Source of the DNA: Bryoerythrophyllum caledonicum
Taxonomy: Eukaryota; Streptophyta; Bryopsida; Pottiales; Pottiaceae
Assembly: GCA_963971425.1 (NCBI GenBank)
Contig: OZ020519.1
Span: 14,214,028 to 14,278,027 of the forward strand
Direction: 5' to 3'
Length of the DNA: 64,000 nucleotides
How positions within the stretch are numbered: the first letter of the stretch is position 1; every line of letters starts with the position of its first letter. Of the stretch, positions 45,800-59,899 are shown one piece after another. The notes below the pieces were generated by a model that was not told the DNA's origin, searched no databases, and saw only the letters and a program-made list of their open reading frames with translations. Made by a program: the position numbers and the translations under genes.

Positions 45800-48700
45800 A
45801 GCCGCCAACCAAACCAACCCCCCCTCACAAACCCACTACGCAAACGTCGTCGCTTCGAGTGAGCGCTGCCACGAATGTGAGACGGGGAGCATAACGGCGC
45901 GCAGTGAAAGCGGCAACGGTGGACCCGCCCGCCTGCTACAGTTACCGACGCGGTGGTTGCCGCTGCTGCTGCTGATCTTCGTGGCGATGGCGGAGTCGGC
46001 AACTCGGAATTTGCAACGGAGCGTGCTCTTGAGATTCGGGCCCGAGAAAAAAACCCTTGGGCCTGGGTTTATCGAAAGTCAAGGCGCGCCATCGCTGCCC
46101 ATGAATAAAGTTACCTCGACTTTTTCTTTCACTCCCCGGTTTACTTTCCCGTGAATAATGTAACCTTTACTTTTGCGCCCTTAACCGGCATGGATGCTTT
46201 TCACTCCTTGGGTTACTTTTTCTGCGGGTTAGGGAGTGGAGAACGAGGATGGAGTTGCTTTTACTTTTTACTTTGAATCGGGAGTAATTGCTCTGTGGGG
46301 GGAGTAATTGTTTTTCAACGATTGTGTGAGGGGGTTTATGGGGGTTCATAATTTGGACTTTATCATACTTGTCAGGTTTTAATGTTGTTATCCCACTTTG
46401 ATGGTGATGATTCATAACATTCACTTTACCTGGATTAATGAATGATGGTGGTGAATACTGAGTACAATTGTGTGGTTTTAAGGATTCTATTTCTAGTGTC
46501 CACCAGTCCATCTTTGGGTGAGGGGAAGGGGTGATTTGATGGAGTTCATGGTTTGTTCTTTCCTGGTTGGGCCTTTGTTGATTCTTTCTGCCTTTTCTTG
46601 ATCCCTATGAACCCGGATAGAGTTTTTCTGAAGAGGAAATAAATGAAAAGGGCAGGGTGGGATGTAAACACGGAAAGAAAGAGAGCATTAGGAATTTTGT
46701 GCTCCCTTTTTATGCGCCAATAAAATGCATGGCAATCAATGTTCTTGAGCATTGTCCAATGCAGGCTAAAGTTCCCCAATAGTATACCTTAACAACATTC
46801 ATATTGCCCCAGGCTTGATGTTGTGACTCAAGAGAAGAGATTATTTAAAACTTGCCCATTGCGACCACCCTATACTTGCCTTCAACAAAAAAACGCGACC
46901 AATGAGCGCCTTCTTTGCAACACGCACTTTTCGGAGCCTCCCCCGTAAGTAGACAAGCCTACGTCAACCAATCCATTGATTGAATATTCTGGCGTTCCAC
47001 AAGTTTATGTAAATTTGCATAACAATGGTGTCCCTTTATCTTTTGCGGGATGAAATATGTTTGTGGTAGGGAAACTCCCTGGAAATTAGACACGTTGCAT
47101 GCTTGTTAACCCCTAAATGAAAATAGTCCCAAGGTGGGCTTTTGCAAATCTCGGGAAAGTTCCGATGGTTGCGATTAATTATGCAATTCTTGAAATTTTG
47201 TACAGAGATGCAAGAAGACAAGTGGTACATGAAAGTATAATTTTTATTCTCATCGGAAATAATTGAAAAAAAACTATGCCATCTCAAAGGAAAAAGTGTC
47301 GAGTGTGGGCACATTATGCAACTCCAAAAACTTTTGTTAGGGCACTCTAGTAAATTTGAGATTTTCAATGATAGTAAGTAATTTGTTTCCTTTCATATTG
47401 TCAGAAAACACATGTTGTCTTTAGTGTAAAAATGCATTTTAATCCCATGTCAAATATTTTCACACGTTGCTACACATTGTCGGGCAAGGAACAAAATAAA
47501 ATTCTTCTTTTCCACATAAAACTTCGAAATCTTCATATTTTTACTTTTCATTTTTTCTATCACAAGTAGTGGTGTAACCTTCTGATTGATTGTTTAGATT
47601 ATCATTCTTAAACATACTTTGTTCCCAAATTATTAAATGTAGAATTGGCACTTTTTGAACCTCCATTCCTTGCACAGTTTTTTTGAACATGCTACACCAC
47701 TTGTCTACCTCTAAAAACTCGTGTTCAAGGAATTAATATCATGATGAACATGATGATATAAACTTTAGACCTTGTATAGTGCAAAAATTTGACACCAAGT
47801 GAAGTCAAAGTCTTATGACCCACTCCACTTACGGGTGAAAATGTCCCAACGTTACGTATCAAGTGTTGAATGAGATCCTACGGTTAAAACTAGAAATAAG
47901 GTTTTTTGTTTTCTTCCTTACTTATTGCATTAGAATTAACAATTTTGAAATGCTTTTGGTGTAGGATTGCCGAGGTAGTTTACATGCTTGTCGCAAGTTG
48001 GGTGCAAATGCTCTAAGTTCCCCATGAGTTGACCAGTAGTTCCACACCTCACCCAAACCAAGTCATTATTTCCCTACGGCCCCAATTACAAACACAACAC
48101 CATAAAGTACACGTGACAAGTAAGGTGATCGAGTTGCACTTTTAGGAAAACTCCAATGATGGTGGTGAATCTCTCGCGTTGTTTTCACGACTATATTTCT
48201 AGTGTAAACCAAACTATCCAACCCTTATCTTTTTGTCAATCTGGAGCCAAACTGCGATTCCCCCCCCCCAAAAGAATATTCCTAGAAAAAGTGGAAAATT
48301 TATGATTTCATGTCGCCAAAACTTCATTGATGGTCGTTGCTATATCGCCATATTGCCACTAATGATCAACCGGGACTCCATCCTATCGCCTAAAAGGATG
48401 TACAATTCCATGTTTATGGAGATGAATTCTCAAAAATGGATATTTACGAGGAAAAACAAGGGCTGAAACTATCCTTAGCTGAGAGGAAGGGGTGGTTCCC
48501 AATGCAACAAGTGTACATTGAAGAGGCTCTAGGTTGGGCCATCTGTACAGGATATTTCCAGTGACAGTTCTCCAGAACGTAACGTTGACTGAACTTGGCG
48601 TCAGAATGCATAGTAGTCAATCTGGGCACACACAAAGCAACAGCCATGACACAGTCCTCAATGCTCATTCCCCACACATGATTCCACTGGCAGCGCAAGC

Positions 48701-51700
48701 AGTGCACCATTACCGTGAACGTGTGCAGTTTAAAAGTGTCCGTTGTTGAAAGCCAGGTCCTCAGGCCAACAGTGGCTGTGACTCGTGAGTGAGGCCCACC
48801 AAGCTTAAGTGGAGATGAGGTGCTAGTGCTGTGGATTTGTTCTCCGGCGTCCTGGCCTAAAATGGGCGCTGCATGCTACTGCTACTGTACAGTACCACCA
48901 CTGTCGTGGGTCGTCGCGGCGACAACAGTAGAAATAATCAGAAAAATAATGGGGACGCCTGCTCGAGCGTCGCCAAGTGCTACGGCTCTTGTGGTGGCCC
49001 GCAATAATCGACCGCCCCCGCATTTATGACCTTCACGAACGTTGCGGCCGTGTCATTAAGACCATACCCGGGTTGAGATCTGGGAGCGGCGGGTATCAGA
49101 TGGCGGCGGGAGCGGAAGCAATAATGGGCTCTTTCGTTGAATTTTGAATGTGCCTACTGTGCCTGGTAAAAGAGCCTAATTAACCCTTTAAGGCCGATCG
49201 ACCATGTATGGGTTGATTCTAGACAAAAACCTTCGTTGAAAGTGTTGCAAGGCCACCTCAAAAGAAAAAAAATAGACTATGACTTCGAGGTGAAGGAAGA
49301 TGGGCATCCATGGAGACCATTGCCATTGTAATTGGTGGAAGTTATGGTGATTTCCGTGAAATGAGTTCTTAGATCTTTGTGATGAGTTCTTCGATGACGT
49401 TTTGCATGGTCTAGAATACTCCTAGATCCTCATAGGCCATAAAGGATTAAGTGAATCAATGAGTTTGTGAGAGTTCGCTCTTTTTGGGAAAATCTATTTT
49501 TGGGATTAAACTGATTATTGGGGAGCACAACAACCCTCCGGATTCTTAAATAATCACAACCTCCTTATAACCACTATTCTGAATACTTGAAACCAATAAG
49601 TTAATGATTTGATGTTAGATTTGAGATGATTAGACTTAAAAGAAGAGTCCCACGTTTTTAAGGAAGGAATGATTTGCAATGTAAACATCTAAGTGGAGGT
49701 TTCTTTTTTTTAAAGAACCTCTAGTGGTTTTTCAAATTTTGTCCATTTAAAATTTATGAATTTTGCCATTTAACAGACAGAGAACTGGGTGTCCTTTTTC
49801 ATAATAAAAGTGAGATATGGGCTTGCTCTTATGAATCCAAATTTGAACGTTAATTGAATCTCTTATTTAGGATAGGCATTCTGAAATGCTTTGAGGGGTT
49901 ATTTTTAAAATGTTTTTTAGAATTTGTAGGGAAGAATTATTGTGCTTCAAACATCAAACGCTGGACTCTAGCACATCATGGCAGGGTACTGTTAAGCGGT
50001 CTAGTAATATCATAATTTTTTTTGGATGCGATTATTTGATAAGTCAAAGTGAATAGAAGTTCTTGCCGGTCCTCATTGTTTTATTAATTAAAAATGCATA
50101 AGTTAGGATTTCATATATTTTCTCCAAAAAGTCTCTCGGCCTATTAGAAGAAGCCATGATGACTTTATTTGCAATTTCAATTTTAGGTCCATCTATTATG
50201 AATTAAATTCAAAAAATGAATTCATTGTGCTAAGGGATTGGCCACAGTCCTCATGCCATAATTTCAATCAATGTATGCTTACCTTGTCCACACAAGATAA
50301 AGCATGTGCCCAGTTGAAGTTTATCGACCACGGCACACAATAGCAGCATTGGCTCATGAGGTGTGCAATTTTTGGTTGCACCACCCCACTCCAGCCCCTC
50401 ATTGGTGACCTTGCCTCAAAAATCTCAAAAAGAAGTGCGGAATTGGATCATGCATGTTATCAAAATTGCATGGCATGACTTCTCTCAGTTACTCAATGTC
50501 ACTTATTAACATTGGGCAAAGGAGGGCACAAAATCCAACCTACCTCATCACAAGAACTAAATATTGGACAGAACAACTATGAGCTTTGGTGATTTTTGAG
50601 CTTTTAAACTCTACACCAACTCCAAATTTTTGAAATTCAATTTGGAAAAACATTTGTTGAGTTTCTTTCTACATGATATCTATTGACATACAATGTCATT
50701 TGAGACCCCAATTGGCTTTACCCTTCAGCTCCTATTGTAGAAAGAGTTACACGAGAAAAAGCAAAGATAAGGACCTTGTGCTTTTTCTCTAGCAACTCTT
50801 TCTACAATAATCTATTGTCTCTTGCACCCTGAACGCTTTTCAAACTCCTCATTAGCTTTCCTACAAATCATTCCAATCTCAAATCCATGCAAGCATCAAC
50901 AAACTACAGTGATTTTCCATGAAGTGAAGACGTAGATTCTGTGCTGAAATATACCCACTGTGTAGATGATGTTTTTCCTAATCTATTAAGCTCGTAGATT
51001 GTCTATGACTGAGAGAAATACTTGGATAAAACCCCTAAACCTTGTGGCTTTATTCGATCCGCCTCCAATTCAAAATACATCTTCCAAAAATATCTGTAAA
51101 ATAGCGCCCCACACATCGCTTCATGTCGTCCGGGCCACATCTCAAATGGCATGTATCACACCACGTCAAACAACAAATGTAATAATAAGTAAATAAAAAG
51201 CCCGTTTCAATTAACAGTCTTCTTTCGGTAAGACTGGTTTTCTGAACTGCATCTATCAATAACAAACGTCGGAGCCGGTCAAACCATTACCCATCCTATT
51301 TGCAAAACTGATGTTGCTGTCGAGCCTTCAAAACATACCACACCTTCTCCATCTGCAGAAAATACCGCGACCATGGGATTATTTATAGAGGCAAAGACTA
51401 TTGACCCCTTTCCCTCATTCGAGTCAAAAGCTAGAAGAAGGGCGGCTATAAAGAGTAAACAGATAAAAAAATCAAAGACCAGTATGAAACTTTAGGTGAC
51501 TTTACAAATAACTCAAAAAAGTAACCTGCTAACGAGCAGCTCAACAGAATTGATCAAAATAACTTGCTAAATCCCACCACAATGAAAGTGCTCGATAGGG
51601 ACTCTACTTACAGTGGAGGAGTCTTGCTCGGTCCATCTTCCAGGCCTCTCGTTCAAGCACCCAACGTCGGCACACTTGGTACAATCCAGCGTCAGATCCA

Positions 51701-51958
51701 TCACGAAGATCACAATAAATAGAACGCAGTTTCACCTGACCAAGTTTGAAAGAAGCAGGGGTTCTAACTACAAGGACACGCTCAATTAACACTTCAATAA
51801 CCTATCCGAACCGGTCAATTTTATCCCCACATCCGAAAGAGGGATACCACGAAATCAACAATGGTGATTATATCACCGTACGAACCACACCATTCATGAA
51901 TTTCCTACATCTAAGTAAGTCGCGCTTGTTAAACGTGCGAAAGGGTCCTACCTTACTG
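45800..51958. other. Six-kilobase intergenic region
   Basis: The RopGEF promoter is at the left and the importin 3' UTR at the right. In between is AT-rich sequence with one dispersed repeat (47310-47965). The open frame at 48444-48710 (-) has many Cys and His but no family I recognise. No RNA gene seen. Confidence 0.5.
47310..47965 (-). repeat. Dispersed repeat, copy B
   Basis: Inverse-orientation relative of 38755-39130. Longer than copy A, with extra sequence between the shared blocks. Confidence 0.6.
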
Positions 51959-54900
51959 CTACTGCTTCATTACAGAACCAAGTGCGGTAGCTTCATCTGG
52001 AGGGAGGCTTCCTAGAACAGACTGCATTTGATCACCGTATTGTGCACACAATTGCATCACAGCCCTGCCGATACCAATCTTGACATCCTGCGGGGTGTCG
52101 TTGGACTCAACAGCCTTGGCGAACACTGGAACAAGCTGAGGAACCAACGGAATGATCTGCAGAGAAACAGAATCCAAGAGTTAGTTAATAAAGGACAATT
52201 TCCAAGGCTAAGGTTGTTGATATGCGAAAGTTACAAAAGCAGCCCCTCAGGAAGATGTGTCGAAGACCAAGGCGTACCTCAGAATGACCAGCTAAGATGA
52301 GGCCACATAAGCAACCATATACGATTTCAGCTTCCTCCATGTCCTCCTTCAGAGGCAAAGCTGAAATAAGAACTGGTAAAACCTGTAAAAAACAAAAATA
52401 ATGATTACCGAAAAGAGAGTTTTATCGATGACTAAAAATCATATTAGACACAGCGTAAAACTACCAGTTGATGTGGATCGTCTATTTCTCAAGGCTCCGG
52501 AAGCATTTCTAAATCACATCAGAAAGAACAATACTCTGATTCCAATTCACAAGAACAGCGTGAACCGAAAACTTTGACACGGATTTATTACATGGATTGT
52601 GGAAACCTATGGTACAAACCTGATTCAAAGGAAGCGCATGGGGACTTGTCCTGATCATGCGGGCAACTGCTCCAGCTGCATTATCCCTGGTCCCATTGTC
52701 TTCTCCAGCTCCAAAAAGAGGATGCAGTGCGACTAGGATGTTGTTATAGTGTCTAGCACAATGAAAGTTAAGAAACCTCTGAACATTCTGATGCAAAATT
52801 AACGTAAGAATTTACCTCTCAAGCTGACTGTCAGTTTTAGGTTTGGTCGATTAGGAAACCATGTAAAAACAGTACCCCTGGACGTCTCCAGCCAAAAATT
52901 ATTTGATCTGTTGGGGAAAGGATACGGGAGTGCAATATCTCCACCATTCTTGCACAACTCGCCAATGCAGTATGCTGCGTTCCGCCGATTCGTTGCATCT
53001 GGCGACGTCAACTCCTTGAGAGCAATCGGCATTGTGATCTGAACACGTCATGAGAAAGGACTTAAGAGCTGCAACAATAGATGGATAAGATCGTGTTTGT
53101 AAAATCGATGGTTGAACAATCACCATTCACAATAATGAGCTCTATAATAGAGGTGTAAATATGGTCATATTCCAGACCTCCACATAAGGCGTGATAACAT
53201 TTCCGATCTCTTTTGCCACCTCAGCAACGCAGGCAACTGCCATCGTCCGATCATTGGGAGGACGCGATGCTTTCTGCACGTCAATAGAGCATGGGTAGCG
53301 CTCATTAGCAACCAAGCAGGAATCGATTTGAAAAATCGATCAAAATTCCTCGTAAAAGATTCGAACACATTCAAAATACTTCCAGTCTGGTCACTGTAGA
53401 AATATAAAAGACCAGTGCTAAAGAAGGGAACACCAAAACTCTAAACTATGTCACCACTAATAAAGATGTTCATACCGCAAATTTCATCAATGGCTCAAAG
53501 AATGGGCGAAATAGCGGCTCAAATGCAGCGCCCATGCATTTTCCCAATGCTGGCAGAATGTCTGTCACAGCATCGATGAGAAGCTCATCGTGCTCCATGT
53601 CATCCTCATCACCTTCGCTGTCAGTGTCTCCTGTTTGTTGACAAACAGCTTCCTGACGAAGCAAACAAAGAGTGGCCTCACACAAAGGTGTAATAACTGC
53701 CAATGCCCACACGCGCGTTAGCAAAAAAGTGCACTCAATCAAGAGGCCCAGGAATCAAAACTTGAGGGTTGCTCCCACAAAAGGAACACAGCAAACCCCA
53801 TGAAGTGGATAGAGAAGCAAGTCAAAAATCAAGAGTGAACGAAAGACTAAGAACATAAAATATCACTCGAAGGAGATCCACATGATTTGATTACGATACT
53901 TACACTGCTGTATGCTATCAGCGGAGACGGTCTTCACAACTTCTGCTGTGCTAGTGCACACTTGAGACACAGTGTCTTTATCGTCATCCTCATTCATCAG
54001 TTTGATGTACTGCTCCATAATCAGATCTGCCCAAAGATACATATTTAACGTAAGTGACTTGGAAAGTTCGTAAATGACTAAACAATCACGTCAATCAAAT
54101 GCGCAGCATTAGAATTCGTTGCTCTATCCGAGATTGTACACAGGCAGGCATCACTCACCAAGAACATGTTTAACTTCTGGAGACATCTGCAAAACCAACA
54201 GAACCAGCATCAGCAGTGTCGACAACCTACTAGAGCAAGAAACTTTTAAATTAACCAATTGTAAATTCTCCAAATCCATCCTAACACAAAATACAAAGTC
54301 TCACTTACGGGATCACTAGGAAATGCTGCTCTAGTTGCAGTAAGTAAATCTGTACAACCATCATCAAGTAATCAACAAGTCAGAATCAACTCTTGAAGGC
54401 AAAATACTGAGCATCACTCAGAAAAAATATCCTCTACAATCTCCTCATTATATAAGAATTGATCAGTGCAGAAGTATGTTGGTCAACATACGTTGGTAAG
54501 CGAGAACAGCCTGAATTCTCACATCCTCGTGAAAGTAGCCAGAATGCTTCTGCATGACCTTCAATGTTTCTTCCAAGAACCTGAATACTGTCAAGGTAAT
54601 GACTTGCGTGATATATAAGGCCAAGTTACCGCAGCCAACGACTCCAGAGTAAAGCTGAAGTCACAACTTAAAAGAGTATAACTCGCTTAGCAAGCAAGTA
54701 TCTAAAACTGCTATATTAGACAAATGGAGAAAATAATCCTTGGACGGATATAGCAAGAAAGACAGAAGGACTGCAATGTATGACATTCTGCACCACACTG
54801 AGCAATAAGACTGGGAAAGTCCCTCTACTTACAAGACACTCACAAAACAATCAAAGGAGGATACGGCATGAAAGCGCTTTTCGTGTGAAGGGCAAAGAGA

Positions 54901-57900
54901 CCAAGAGCCTGCGTGGCAGCTGCCTTCTCATCCAGAACACCCGTTCGAACACTGAAATTTCGCACTCTCTTGTTGTCGGTGTCTTCATCCTCATCGGAGG
55001 AAAGCCCTCCAGCTCCAAGATTGTCATCACCGTCGGAATCAGCCAACTCAAATGCTGTCCCATCATCCAGGTTGCATGATTGTAATGCAAGATGCACTAA
55101 ACGAGGCAAATACTGCAAAAATTATACCACACAGAACGATATAAGCACAAATTCATATAGCGTCTATGAGATATAAGTAGCAGCTCATGTGAACATGCGA
55201 CTATATGCACACTGAAATGAATATAACAACCAAAGCAAGCAATCCAGCAGAAAACTTTTCGGGAACTAGAAAAAGTTTGACATCGGACTCAGGTCATACC
55301 GGAACCACTCCCTCTTCCAGAATTTCTGCAACATGGCTGAAAAAGCCATGCGTATATTCCCGCAATTCACTGAAGTCTAATTCAAAACCCTATATGCAGC
55401 CAAAAACCAAAATTAAAAGCTGGTAAAGGCACAAGGCAACAGCATGCGCTTGAAAATTACGAAAGTAGAATAATAACTTCTCAAAGTCTAGGTGGCAAAC
55501 TAGATCAACAATAATTAGAACAGGAACATGTGCGATCAGTCATAGTTATAACCAAAACTCAAGCAGCTAACAACAGAACTCTGATTATTGTGTTTGGAAT
55601 TCTGTAAGCCCACCTCAATTGCAGCCTCGATGAAGCTTGGAAGAACTGGACCAATAATATTCCGTCCAACAGCCATGCCGATGATACCAACCAACTCCGT
55701 AGCACGCGCCCGCGCTGGTAAGTCTTCATCTTTTGTCAAAGTCATGAAGCCTTGCATAAGATGTAGAACGCGCTCGGTGTAAGGAACGAACGCAACCTCA
55801 GCAGCGGATGCAGCTGAACCTATGGCAGACTACAACACAGATTGGTTTTAGCCCAGTTGCTCAAGAATCGTATTGCTTTAAGCATTATCAAATACGTTCA
55901 TCTTTGAAAGATAGAAATATCGCAACCCTATATTGAAGAGTAAAGCTTAGCACAATGAGAAGTCTCGCAGATATACCATGCAAGTCTCCTGAATATCTCG
56001 GCGAGGGCTTTGCAGAGCCTCCAGCAGTTTCTCCATAAGTGGACCCAAATAAGGTAGAATTTCTTCCTTAAGATTCTCACAAAAGGCTGCAAGAGCATAG
56101 AAGGCCTTCTCCTGCAAGATAAAATTCTAGGTCAGACTAGTGCCTGATTAATGCGATCTGCATTTTGTCTCATAAAAATGCAGCAAACGGAAAGAGAAAT
56201 TTGACCATTTTATTATCAACAGAATGTTTACCTGAACATCCGGAACTGCATCACTGAGCACCGCAAATATGCAAGGGAGAACACGCTCATAGTGCTCACT
56301 AATCTCAGGCTGTAGGTGCTCCGCAAATTGACCAAGTGCAAAGCTAGCAGCACCGCGCACTCCCTACATATCACCAAAAGAATCTGTCAGACTGAGTAAT
56401 TAATACATCCTTAGACTTTCATATGCACTTCTACCAAGCATCCATCAACTGCCAGGACAGGGCTTAAAAAGACTACGTTCACGATAGTGCAAAGATAAGA
56501 GCTGAAGCAATCATTCTTCAAATTAAGATGAATACATGAGACCACTGTGAGCCAAGACACAGTCGACAACATACAAATTATAACGCACCTGCTCCTTGTC
56601 CTTCAGGGATTCCAAAACGAGTGAAAGAACGTCCTCAAGCCGAGTCTTCATGACTTCGTAGCAACCTTCGGATATCACACCCAGTGACATAACTGCTGCA
56701 TCCCGATAATTAGGATCCGAGTTGTGAAAGTTGGATACTGCAAAATGCATGACGGGTGGGAAGACATGCTTCTTTGGGAGGCTTGTAGCCATAGTATCGA
56801 GAACTTCAGCTGCTGCCCTTTCACATGCAATATCATCTTCATTTGTTCGAGAATCAGGCTCTGCTAGAATAGGGCAGATGACTGCTAGAATTTGCGAAAC
56901 CAACTTGTGCTTTACCAATGTCTTGGGCTTGTACTTGGCCAACCATGATAAAATTTGAATAGCCTGCATAGAGGTAAACGGGGCCTTATAATTAATGCTA
57001 AGTACACACTTAGCACTGAAAACACAATGAACTCTCAGACATTATACGGAGCTTCAACTACATGAGCAAAACCGAACTAGCCACATTCTAATACTACACA
57101 ATGGCGCCAACCTTGACGTCCAAAATAACTTCTCAACTTGCCTCACTACCCATTGAAGTATCATGAATAAATACTTGACCATACCAATACAAAATAACAA
57201 AAGTGAATTCAAACAAAAGAGATCAAAAGGGTTTGATTTCACCTGGTGACGTGTGTTGGCTTCAAGGTGCTTGTTCGAGCAAACTTCAAGTGCAAATTGT
57301 ACTATCACTGGAATGGTGGGCCCAAGAAGAGGAGCAGGGGATTCAACTAATTCATCAAAAATCTCGAAGGCCAGAATAGCTACGTCTTCATCACCATTGG
57401 CAAGGCACAAGCGAGAGACGTTCAAAATTGGAGGAATCAACTCGCGGAACATTAACTGCAAACAAAAAGGTTCAGACACTCAGTTGGCAGTAAGATTACA
57501 CGGGAGAAATAAAGCACTAAAAGTCACAAATTCTGAGGATCAAGTTAAAGAACCTTGATCAATGTTCACATCACGTATCTAAACTCCAAACTTGATTCCT
57601 CAAATTGATAAAGCAGAAGAACCAGTACTTACCACTTCCTGCTCTGTTTGGATGTAGCCCACAAGTGCTCCAACAGCCCTGCATCCAGTGAGTAAAAGCG
57701 TAATTAAAATATGGCCGTGAACAACTCATAAAAGACGTCGTAATCGGTCACATTACTAAGATTTGAACTCTAAGAGCAAGATCAATGCAGCGTACTGACA
57801 TCGACTACAGATTCGTTCATCGCAAGTTTAGTATAACGAGTATAGTCTTGACGGGTAGCTGTCCAAAAAAAAAAAAATCGTGAACAGGCATACCCTACGT

Positions 57901-59617
57901 ACAGGATCATAATATAAATATCCACATAATATCAATAAGGTATCAAATACGTGTCCAATTCTGAACATATAATGTCGTTGTGTTCAAAATAATATAGGTG
58001 TGTCTTCAACTTGCGTGTTTGTCGGTTAAAAAGTCCAATCAAAACTCAGAGATAGAGTATATCTCACTTGAGAGCAGCCACCCGAACTCGGTTGCTGTGT
58101 TGATCATTTAGACCACTAATGAAAACGCTTTGAAGAGTAGAAAAATGAGGCCGGAGCAAGTCGCCGATAGTCTCCGTCAAAGAGCTGAACAGAATCAACG
58201 CCACCTGTTTCAACGATAAACAAACCAATTAGAACTCTAAAGATTATATTTATAGGACTACATACACAAATATCACTTCACGAACAGTAAACCAATCATC
58301 CATGAACAAATACTTGACTGCCAATGAATCATCTACGATTGCATCGTATGGAACCAGCAAAAAAACGGCCATGACGAGTTCCTCCTGACTTGTGCCATTG
58401 TAGACCACCCAGATTGATTCACGTAAATTAAGCAGCAGCCTCCAAGTATGACACTGTTGATATATCTGCAGAAGAGTTCACAACTCTTGCTGGACAAAGT
58501 CTTACTTCGCGGTGATCCTCCTGAGCACTCTGACTGCACTGATGAAGGAACGGCAAGAGTTCAGGCCACTCCCCTGCCGGCACGGCATGCTTAGCTACTA
58601 CACTGACGACGTCCGCGCTTGCTCTTCTGACAGGGGGACTGTCAAGCAGACAGGACAAAATGTTAGACAAGTGATCGCATCATGGCATAATCTAGATCTT
58701 CCCTGCCCTTGAAAAAATCACAGGAGCGCCATATTCTAGTATGACCTAAACCCTAGCGCAAATGGCAAAGTTCTCTCCAAAACAGAGCAACTGAGCAACC
58801 AAACAATTGGAACTTAACAACGTTTGCAAACAATCTATGCGGTAAAAGCCTAGCAATACTTGATACGATCGGCCTCAGATACTCGCAAGTTGAACAATTC
58901 CGAGGAGCTCTTACTCGAATACCAGCATAAATTCATGTTTCCGCTAAGTCAGCCAGTTTATTTTCCAATCAATTCACGGTTTGCACTATTCGATCCTGAA
59001 ACAAAAACTTAAGCCCTAAAGCGATCCGACTTAACGTAGAATATCAAAGTACGATCTCCTCACGACAACAATAGAAAATATAAAGCTGGAAATACAAAAA
59101 GTGCCTCGCCTGTAATTCTTTCGATCAAAACAACCACGCCAAGAACAAAAACCTCGCTGATTGATGATTGAATCAAAAACAAAACTGTAGATCTGGATTC
59201 TAAATAACCTAAACATTACTTCAACAACAGCAGAAGGAGGCTACAAAAATCCTAACTCTCATTGGAAATGAATAAAATATAATAAAATATAACACAAATA
59301 GCTACACCACAATCACAGTCCGCAGGCTCTGATCACAAAACTCACCTATTCTCCAAGGTGATGCTCTCGAGCAATGTAGACTTAACGCTATTCCGCACCT
59401 CGGGAGACAGCTGCATCCAGTGCCCGGTGATCTTCTTGCGCAGCAGCACGGCGGCCAATTGGCGCACCTCGGGGAACTGCGAGCAGCGCACATGGTGTAG
59501 GAGCGCCGGCACGAGCTGCGGGTCCTTGGAGAGACGGCGGATCTGCTCCTCGGCGTGCTTGCGGCTGGCGTTGTCAGGCACCAAGAATTGCGTCAACAAC
59601 ACCTCGAGCTGGTCCAT
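51959..59617 (-). CDS. IMB4: Importin subunit beta-4 (karyopherin)
   Basis: Twenty-one exons: 59617-59346, 58638-58506, 58204-58068, 57678-57633, 57455-57243, 56963-56589, 56363-56232, 56111-55977, 55829-55614, 55389-55300, 55112-54865, 54580-54492, 54349-54309, 54186-54159, 54026-53904, 53696-53476, 53273-53178, 53038-52926, 52752-52620, 52382-52278, 52156-51959. They give 1,047 residues, the usual length. The whole chain is HEAT repeats. Landmarks follow plant IMB4/IPO4: VRQLAAVLLRKKITGHW, SPPVRRASADVVSVVAKHAV, EDVAILAFEIFDELVESPAP, GAASFALGQFAEHLQPEI, VRNFSVRTGVLDEKAAATQA and TNRRNAAYCIGELCKNGG. An acidic loop (DSDGDDNLGAGG..DEDEDT) sits mid-protein, as in other importins. It carries cargo such as ribosomal proteins and histones through nuclear pores with RanGTP. 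Intact. An in-frame ATG at 59680 would add a poly-Val stretch. Confidence 0.96.
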
Positions 59618-59685
59618 GACGACGACGACGACGACGACGACGACAGCAGCAGCGGCGCCTCTCTCTCTCTCTCTCTCCACTTCCT
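59612..59685 (-). repeat. Trinucleotide repeat just upstream of the importin ATG
   Basis: About nine GTC triplets on the coding strand run directly into the ATG at 59617, preceded by GCTGCT and a GAGAGA tract. In frame they would read poly-Val after MERERERGAAAA. Confidence 0.85.
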
Positions 59686-59899
59686 CCTCCTCGAGAGAGC
59701 TTGAGCTGCCGCTGCAATCTCAAGCTCTGCAGTTCTCTCCGCAATACTAATGCGACGGCTTCTCTCTCTCAAGGGTTTAGGGGACGGCTCCCGACCCCCG
59801 GACGTCCGCGCGAAACCCTCCGATACAATTCTCCCATCCTTCCGACCCCCGGCCGCCGCCTCGTGATCGCCCTATTTCCTCAAGCTCAATTAAAATAAT

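Noticed and set aside
48444-48710. Cys/His-rich 88-codon frame
   Set aside because: The Cys/His spacing fits no zinc finger I know, and the flanks are typical non-coding sequence.
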